The notes beneath the pieces are model-generated. The model searched no databases and was not told the origin of the DNA. It worked only from the letters and a program-made list of their open reading frames with translations. From Acetobacteraceae bacterium (GTDB taxonomy: Bacteria; Pseudomonadota; Alphaproteobacteria; Acetobacterales; Acetobacteraceae), in the NCBI GenBank assembly GCA_027311485.1, contig DAICYU010000021.1, positions 6,431 to 18,113 of the forward strand: a DNA stretch of 11,683 nucleotides, written 5' to 3'. Position numbers and translations under genes: made by a program. Below are positions 6,742-11,683 of the stretch, piece by piece; position 1 is the stretch's first letter, and every line of letters starts with the position of its first letter.

Positions 6742-7653
6742 ATGGGAATGCTGGATGGGAAAGTCGCCGTTGTCACCGGCGCGGGGAACGGCATTGGCAA
6801 GGCGACGGCACTGGCCATCGCGGCCAATGGCGGCATGGTCGTGGTGAACGACATCGGCGCCACAGTCACCGGCGAAGGCCAGGATGCCGGCCCGGCACAG
6901 CGCGTCGTGCAGGAGATCGAGCAGGCGCACGGCAAGGGACGCGCCGTCGCCAACAGCGGCAGCGTCGCCAGCTGGGAAGACGCCCAGAAGATGGTGCAGG
7001 ATGCCATCGACAATTTCGGCCGCATCGACATGGTGGTGAACAACGCCGGCATCCTGCGTGACCGCATGTTCCACTACATGTCGATCGAGGAGTGGGACGC
7101 CGTCATCAAGGTTCACCTCTACGGCGCCTTCTACGTCTCCCGCGCCGCCATCCCGCATTTCCGCAAGCAGGAAAGCGGCTGCTATGTCCACATGACCTCT
7201 ACCTCCGGCCTGATCGGCAGCGTCGGGCAGGTCAACTACGGCGCCGCCAAGCTGGGCATCGCCGGCCTGTCGCGCAACATCGCGATGGACATGCAGCGCT
7301 ACAACGTCCGCTCCAACTGCATCGGGCCGCACGCCTTCAGCCGCATGATCGAAACCGTCCCCGGCCAGACCGAGGAGCAGCTTCAGGCCCGCGCCGCCAA
7401 GACCCGCCCGGACCACATCGCGCAGCTGATCGCCTTCCTCGGCACCGACGCCGCGGCCGGCATTTCCGGCCAGATCTTCGGCGTCCGCGGCAATGAGGTG
7501 TATCTGTACAACCAGCCGCGCCCGATCCGCATCATGGCCCGCCCGGATGGCTGGAGCCCGGAAAAGCTGGCCGAGATGTGGCTGCCGGCGGTGAAGAACC
7601 ATTTCACCCCGCTGGAACGCACCCGCGACGTCTACAACTGGGACCCAGTCTGA
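6742..7653 (+). CDS. SDR family dehydrogenase, 3-hydroxyacyl-CoA dehydrogenase-like
   Basis: This 303-residue classical short-chain dehydrogenase/reductase resembles the (3R)-hydroxyacyl-CoA dehydrogenase domain of multifunctional enzyme type 2. The cofactor motif TGAGNGIG is at 12-19. Asp37 in VVVNDIG indicates NAD preference. NNAG is at 100-103. The catalytic triad is Ser153, Tyr166 and Lys170 (in TSTSGLIG and VNYGAAK). An insert after the second strand, rich in Gly and acidic residues (40-50), is also typical of MFE-2-type proteins. The C-terminal 50 residues (after FGVRGNEVYLYNQPRPIR) extend beyond a minimal SDR, as in this subgroup. The ATG at 6742 has an ideal AGGAGG site. The gene is divergent from the HIBDH-family gene and is followed by a strong hairpin before the ThDP gene. 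The likely job is oxidation of a 3-hydroxyacyl-CoA made by the hotdog hydratase of this cluster; that pairing is inferred. Confidence 0.88.
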   Translation: MGMLDGKVAVVTGAGNGIGKATALAIAANGGMVVVNDIGATVTGEGQDAGPAQRVVQEIEQAHGKGRAVANSGSVASWEDAQKMVQDAIDNFGRIDMVVNNAGILRDRMFHYMSIEEWDAVIKVHLYGAFYVSRAAIPHFRKQESGCYVHMTSTSGLIGSVGQVNYGAAKLGIAGLSRNIAMDMQRYNVRSNCIGPHAFSRMIETVPGQTEEQLQARAAKTRPDHIAQLIAFLGTDAAAGISGQIFGVRGNEVYLYNQPRPIRIMARPDGWSPEKLAEMWLPAVKNHFTPLERTRDVYNWDPV

Positions 7654-7670
7654 CCCGTATCCACACCTGT

Positions 7671-7696
7671 TATGGCCCGCCACCCGGCGGGCCATG
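7671..7696 (+). terminator. Strong hairpin after SDR gene
   Basis: A perfect 10-bp stem, bases 7672-7681 pairing with 7686-7695 (ATGGCCCGCC with GGCGGGCCAT), is closed by the tetraloop ACCC 18 bases after the SDR stop. A further U-G pair can form at 7671/7696. No T-run follows. It probably ends or attenuates the SDR transcript. The rest of the 174-base gap to the ThDP gene holds a small palindrome, GCACGTGC at 7748-7755, and no clear promoter. Confidence 0.5.
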
Positions 7697-7827
7697 GCTG
7701 CCGGTCCGGCGCCGGCCATCCGGGACGACCCCGAAATGAGTTCAACGGCACGTGCAGCTGCCGCGTCATCCAAGACCATACGCAACGACCAAACACAGAA
7801 CTCCCCCAGCGCCTGAGGACTTTCCCA

Positions 7828-9465
7828 ATGCCAGCCACCCTGCGCGGCGCCGACATCGTCACCCGCACGCTCGAACAAGCCGGCCACACCGACATCTTTA
7901 CCCTGTCCGGCAACCACATCATGTCCTTGTTCGACGCGGCGCTGGGCACCGACCTGACGCTGATGCACGTCCGGCATGAAGCCGCCGCCGTGCACATGGC
8001 CGACGCGTATGGACGCCTGACAGGACGGCCCGGGATCGCCTGGGTCACCGGCGGCCCTGGCCATGCCAACGCGGTCGGCGCGCTGTTTACCGCCCTGGGG
8101 CAGGAAACGCCGATGGTGCTGATCTCGGGTCACACCGAAACCGATCAACTCGGCCGCGGCGGCTTTCAGGAGTTGCGGCAGGTGGACATGGCCGCGCCGG
8201 TCAGCAAGGCCGCCTGGATGGCCACCGACACCGCCCGCGTCGGGCAGGACGTGGCCAAGGCCATTCGCATCGCCACCTCGGGCCGCCCCGGCCCGGTGCA
8301 TCTCAGCCTGCCATCCGACATCCTGGACGCCACCGTGCCCGCCGACGCGGTATCCTGGCCCACCGAAGCCGATTTCGCCGCCGCACCGACACCCCTTGGT
8401 GACGTCGCCGCCGACGCCATCATCACCCTGCTGGCCGCGGCGAAGCGCCCGCTGGTGATCGGTGCCCCTGTCCTCGCCACCCGCCGGGGCCGGGACCTGC
8501 TGCACCGCATCGAAACCACCCTGTCGATCCCTACCTGCATCAGCGAAGGCCCGCGCAGCTTCAATGACGCCACCCTGGGCGCCTATGCCGATGTGGCCCG
8601 CCGCGTGGATTGCGTGCTGCTGCTGGGGAAGGCGATGGACTTCACGGTGAAGTTCGGTGGCGCCCCGTTCGCGCCGGATTGCCGCTTCATCGCCATCGAC
8701 CCTGATGGCGCGATTCTCGACCGCGCGGTCCGCTTCAAGGGCGCCGACCTGGCCTTCGGCTGCATCGCCGACACATACCCGGCCGCCGAAACGCTGCTCG
8801 CCCGCGCCGGTGGCCGCCTCAACGCCGATCCAGCCTGGCTGGCCGATGCCCGCGCCTGCTTCGATGACCGCCCCGCTGCATGGGCCAGCCTGACATCCGG
8901 CACCGTGGGCCGGCTGCATCCGGCGCAGGTGTTCAACACGCTGCAACCCTTCCTGGATCGCGATCCCGACAGCGTGCTGATCTGCGACGGCGGCGAATTC
9001 GCGCAATGGGGCCAGAGTATCCTGCGCAACGGCCGCCGCATGATCAACGGCGTCGCCGGCTCCATCGGCGCCTCGCTGCCCATGGCCGCCGGCGCCCGCG
9101 TGGTGGAGCGGAAAGCGCCGGTTTTTGCCGTGATGGGCGACGGCACCTTCGGCTTCCATATGTCGGAGGTCGAAACCGCCGTACGCCTGAACCTGCCCTA
9201 TGTCGCCATCGTCGGAACCGACTGCCGCTGGAACGCCGAATACAACCTGCAGGTCCGCGACTACGGCGCCAACCGCGCGCATGGCTGCGACCTTAATCCC
9301 ACGCGCTACGACCTTGTCGCCACAGCCCTGGGCGGCCACGGCGAATTGGTCACCGACGCCAAGGACCTGTCCGCCGCCATTGCGCGTTCTCTCGCCAGCG
9401 GCAAGCCGGCGGTGGTCAACGTTATGATCGAGAGTATCGCCTCCCCGGTCATCCGCCGCAGCTGA
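7828..9465 (+). CDS. Thiamine-diphosphate-dependent enzyme (acetolactate synthase / 2-hydroxyacyl-CoA lyase-like)
   Basis: This 545-residue ThDP enzyme shows all three expected domains. The N-terminal PYR domain carries the catalytic Glu51 in VRHEAAAVHMADAYGR. The middle domain spans about 190-330. The C-terminal PP domain has the metal/ThDP motif GDGTFGFHMSEVE from 437. Such enzymes make or break C-C bonds next to a carbonyl: acetolactate synthase, oxalyl-CoA decarboxylase, 2-hydroxyacyl-CoA lyase, benzoylformate decarboxylase. Twenty-seven residues after Asp438 the usual metal-binding Asn is Asp465, in GTDCRWNAEYN. I recall GND-xxWNAE in uncharacterised relatives, so this is probably a subfamily trait. 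The ATG at 7828 is preceded by TGAGGA at good spacing; upstream in-frame sequence to 7672 is rejected because it covers the hairpin. It is the first gene of a probable operon with the MDR reductase and CoA-transferase. The CoA-transferase next door favours a CoA-thioester substrate, but this is inference. Confidence 0.85.
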   Translation: MPATLRGADIVTRTLEQAGHTDIFTLSGNHIMSLFDAALGTDLTLMHVRHEAAAVHMADAYGRLTGRPGIAWVTGGPGHANAVGALFTALGQETPMVLISGHTETDQLGRGGFQELRQVDMAAPVSKAAWMATDTARVGQDVAKAIRIATSGRPGPVHLSLPSDILDATVPADAVSWPTEADFAAAPTPLGDVAADAIITLLAAAKRPLVIGAPVLATRRGRDLLHRIETTLSIPTCISEGPRSFNDATLGAYADVARRVDCVLLLGKAMDFTVKFGGAPFAPDCRFIAIDPDGAILDRAVRFKGADLAFGCIADTYPAAETLLARAGGRLNADPAWLADARACFDDRPAAWASLTSGTVGRLHPAQVFNTLQPFLDRDPDSVLICDGGEFAQWGQSILRNGRRMINGVAGSIGASLPMAAGARVVERKAPVFAVMGDGTFGFHMSEVETAVRLNLPYVAIVGTDCRWNAEYNLQVRDYGANRAHGCDLNPTRYDLVATALGGHGELVTDAKDLSAAIARSLASGKPAVVNVMIESIASPVIRRS

Positions 9466-9476
9466 AAGGACGATCC

Positions 9477-10490
9477 ATGCGCCTGTATAAAATACCCCAC
9501 GCCAGCGGCATCGACTCCCTGACGATGGTCGAGGCCGAGACGCCGCACCCCGCACGCGGCCAGGTGCTGGTGCGCATGCGCGCCGCGTCGCTCAATTACC
9601 GCGACCTGATGATCGTCCAAGGCCGGGCGGCGCGGGGTGCGCCGGCGGCGGACCTGGTGCCGCTGTCCGACGGCGCGGGAGAGGTCGTCGCCGTCGGCCC
9701 CGACGTGACGCGGGTAAAGCCCGGTGACCGCGTCGCGGCTGCGTTCATGCAAAGCTGGATCGGCGGTCCCATCGGCCCGGAGGACGCCCCCAGCTCCCTC
9801 GGCGGCGCCATCGACGGGGTTCTGGCGGAATACAAACTGTTCGATCACACCGGCCTTGTGCACATCCCGGACCACCTGTCGTTTGAGCAGGCGGCGACGC
9901 TGCCCTGTGCCGCCGTCACCGCCTGGAACGCCCTGTTCGGCGGCCAGCCGATGCTGCCCGGCGACAGCGTGCTGGTGCTGGGCACCGGCGGCGTGTCCGT
10001 CTTCGCGCTGCAATTCGCCGTCGCCGCCGGCTTTACCGTCGTCGCCACGTCATCCTCCGACGCCAAGCTGGACACCATGCGGCGCCTCGGCGCCACCCAC
10101 GGCATCAACTACCGCACCGAGCCGGAATGGCAGGACCGCGTGGTCGCGCTGACCGGCGGCGGCGTCGCCCGCGTGGTGGAGGTTGGCGGGCCGGGCACCC
10201 TGGGCCGCTCCATCGCCGCGGCCCGGCAAGGCGGTGAAATTGGCTTGATTGGCGTCCTGACCACCGGGGGCGACATCAGCCCGGTCACGGCCATGCGCAA
10301 GGGCCTGATCCTGCGCGGCATTTACGTCGGCAGCCGGCAGATGTTCGAAGCGATGAACCGGGCCATTTCCACGCACAAGTTGGAGCCGGTCATCGACCGC
10401 GTCTTCCCGTTCGAGCAGGCCGCCGACGCCTACCGTCACCTGGAAAGCCAGAAGCACCTGGGCAAGATCGTGATTCGCATCGGCGATTGA
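9477..10490 (+). CDS. Zinc-independent MDR family oxidoreductase (quinone oxidoreductase-like)
   Basis: This 337-residue medium-chain dehydrogenase/reductase has an N-terminal GroES-like domain (about 1-125) and a Rossmann domain with GTGGVS at 169-174. The catalytic zinc ligands are absent: where zinc alcohol dehydrogenases have Cys-x-x-Asp it has NYRD at 40-43, and the four-Cys structural zinc loop is missing. This places it with the quinone-oxidoreductase, crotonyl/enoyl reductase side of the family, which uses NAD(P)H to reduce C=C bonds or quinones. SSSDAKLD after the second Rossmann strand, with Ser rather than Asp, is compatible with NADP. The ATG at 9477 follows the ThDP gene by 11 bases with an AAAGGA site, so the two are cotranscribed. 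A natural role would be saturation of an unsaturated intermediate. Family is firm; the reaction is inferred. Confidence 0.88.
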   Translation: MRLYKIPHASGIDSLTMVEAETPHPARGQVLVRMRAASLNYRDLMIVQGRAARGAPAADLVPLSDGAGEVVAVGPDVTRVKPGDRVAAAFMQSWIGGPIGPEDAPSSLGGAIDGVLAEYKLFDHTGLVHIPDHLSFEQAATLPCAAVTAWNALFGGQPMLPGDSVLVLGTGGVSVFALQFAVAAGFTVVATSSSDAKLDTMRRLGATHGINYRTEPEWQDRVVALTGGGVARVVEVGGPGTLGRSIAAARQGGEIGLIGVLTTGGDISPVTAMRKGLILRGIYVGSRQMFEAMNRAISTHKLEPVIDRVFPFEQAADAYRHLESQKHLGKIVIRIGD

Positions 10491-10541
10491 CGCTTTCGGG
10501 GGCCGGCTGCACCGTCGGCAAAACACGCAGGAGGAACCGCG

Positions 10542-11683
10542 ATGGCCCGCCCGTTCGAAGGCATCCGCATCATCGACATCACGCACGTCCTCGCCGGCCC
10601 CTTTGCCGCCTATCAGCTGGCGCTGATGGGTGCCGACGTGATCAAGGTCGAGGACCCGAACGACCCGGACCAGAGCCGGGATTCAGGCACCGACAACGAA
10701 CTAAATCACGCCCTGATGGGCACCGGCTTCCTCACCCAGGGTTCCAACAAGCGGGCCATCACCCTGGACTTGAAAGCCGAGCAGGGGCGGGAAATCCTGA
10801 AACGGCTGGTCGCTACTGCGGACGTGCTGGTGGAAAACTATCGTCCCGGCGCGTTTGAGGCGTTGGGCCTGGGCTACGAAGACCTGCGCAGGATCAATCC
10901 GAAGCTGATCTACGCGTCCTTCTCCGCCTTCGGTCAGGGCGGCCCGAAGCGGGAGCGCACCGCCTATGACCATGTGATCCAGTCAACCTCCGGCATCATG
11001 GCCATGACCGGCACGCCGGAGGCCAACCCGATCAAGATCGGTGCCCCCGCCATCGATTATGCCACCGGCACCATGGGGGCCTACGCCCTGTCCGCCGCAC
11101 TGTTCCAGCGGGAACGGACCGGGCAGGGCCAGCGCATCGACATGGCGATGCTGGATGTCGCCATGATCCTGATGGCCAGCCACGTCACCGGCTACCTGCG
11201 CAACGGCAAGCACCCCAAACCCTCCGGCAACCGCACCGGCCACGCCACCAGCATGGCCTACCAGACCGCCGACGGCATCGTCATGCTCGGCGCATCCAAC
11301 CTGCGCCAGCAGCGGCGTCTGTGGACGGTGCTGGAACGCCCCGACATGATCAAGCGCACCAACGATGAGCGCGACGCCGACCATGACAATGAGGAACGGG
11401 TGCTGGCCCAGATCATGCTGACCCGCTCCGCCGCCGAGTGGGAGGAATATCTGCAGCAGCGCCATGTCCCCGCGTCCCGCGTGCGTACGATGGGGGAGGC
11501 TCTGGCCGATCCGCAGATCGCGTCCCGCAATGTGCTGCACCGGCATGAACACGCGCCTGGCGTGCCGGGATCATTCTCGGTGCCCGTCGCGGCGTTCAAG
11601 TTCGAGCATGACGGCCCGTGCGTCGACCGGCCGCCGCCGACGTTCGGGCAACATAACGATGAAGTCCTGGCGGAACTCGGCTA
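10542..11683 (+). CDS. CoA-transferase family III (CaiB/BaiF/Frc type), reaches window end
   Basis: This family III CoA-transferase moves CoA between two carboxylic acids through a mixed-anhydride and enzyme-thioester intermediate. The 380 residues read here begin with the family start FEGIRIIDITHVLAGPFAA and include GADVIKVEDP (30-39), NKRAITLDLK (69-78), VLVENYRPGA (95-104) and the catalytic Asp172 in GAPAIDYATG. The tail motif PPPTFGQHNDEVLAELG is the usual C-terminus of the family, so the protein is virtually complete. The last two bases, TA, are probably the first two of a TAA or TAG stop. The start at 10542 has an AGGAGGAA site 6 bases before. It follows the MDR gene by 51 bases, most likely in the same operon. 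Donor and acceptor acids cannot be named. Formyl-CoA:oxalate CoA-transferase is the best-known relative next to a ThDP enzyme, but I see nothing that proves oxalate as substrate. Confidence 0.9.
   Translation, partial: MARPFEGIRIIDITHVLAGPFAAYQLALMGADVIKVEDPNDPDQSRDSGTDNELNHALMGTGFLTQGSNKRAITLDLKAEQGREILKRLVATADVLVENYRPGAFEALGLGYEDLRRINPKLIYASFSAFGQGGPKRERTAYDHVIQSTSGIMAMTGTPEANPIKIGAPAIDYATGTMGAYALSAALFQRERTGQGQRIDMAMLDVAMILMASHVTGYLRNGKHPKPSGNRTGHATSMAYQTADGIVMLGASNLRQQRRLWTVLERPDMIKRTNDERDADHDNEERVLAQIMLTRSAAEWEEYLQQRHVPASRVRTMGEALADPQIASRNVLHRHEHAPGVPGSFSVPVAAFKFEHDGPCVDRPPPTFGQHNDEVLAELG

Noticed and set aside
6657..7067. N-terminal extension of the HIBDH-family protein to an upstream Met
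   Set aside because: The added 137 residues run antisense through the SDR gene and precede the Rossmann motif, which normally begins the protein. The strong ribosome-binding site supports the start at 6656.
6514..9555. Open reading frame of 1013 codons on the minus strand
   Set aside because: It lies antisense to the SDR and ThDP genes, both of which have complete family motifs. Its product is rich in Gly, Ala, His and Asp with no recognisable domain, as expected for antisense frames in GC-rich DNA.
7828..11683. Oxalate degradation operon (Oxc/Frc)
   Set aside because: The ThDP enzyme lacks the NN metal motif of oxalyl-CoA decarboxylase, and the intervening reductase and upstream oxygenases do not fit oxalate. 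It is kept only as a distant analogy.

Overview
The window looks like accessory catabolic DNA from a GC-rich proteobacterium. An alphaproteobacterium of the Rhodospirillales/Acetobacteraceae or Bradyrhizobium type is my best guess, from strong GC bias at third codon positions, purine-rich Shine-Dalgarno sites and the mix of families. That placement is inference. From about position 109 to the end it is tightly packed with nine essentially complete genes and the 5' part of a tenth. There are no RNA genes, CRISPR arrays or recognisable insertion sequences.

Layout. (1) Positions 1-108 do not match the rest: about 48% GC, no CpG dinucleotide, and they break off a Leu/Ile/Val-type solute-binding protein in mid-domain. 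I read this as a foreign or chimeric tail. (2) Positions 109-3071, minus strand, form one probable operon: AMP-forming acyl-CoA synthetase, MaoC/hotdog acyl dehydratase, then the truncated ABC-transporter solute-binding protein, whose start overlaps the dehydratase end. (3) Positions 3203-5719, plus strand: a luciferase-like (LLM) flavin oxidoreductase and an FAD-dependent aromatic-hydroxylase-type monooxygenase, separated by a GC-rich hairpin. (4) Positions 5763-6656, minus strand: a 3-hydroxyisobutyrate-dehydrogenase-family oxidoreductase. (5) Positions 6742-11683, plus strand: an SDR dehydrogenase like the 3-hydroxyacyl-CoA dehydrogenase domain of MFE-2, a strong hairpin, then a probable operon of a ThDP-dependent enzyme, a zinc-independent medium-chain reductase (MDR/quinone oxidoreductase type) and a family III CoA-transferase. 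The CoA-transferase reaches the last bases of the window.

How the genes may work together. Uptake (binding protein), CoA activation (ligase, CoA-transferase), oxygenation (two flavin monooxygenases), hydration and dehydrogenation (hotdog dehydratase, SDR, HIBDH family, MDR) and C-C bond chemistry (ThDP enzyme) together suggest a complete peripheral pathway for an organic acid, aromatic or alicyclic compound that passes through CoA thioesters. The families are clear from sequence. The substrate is not, and I do not recognise the combination as a described pathway.
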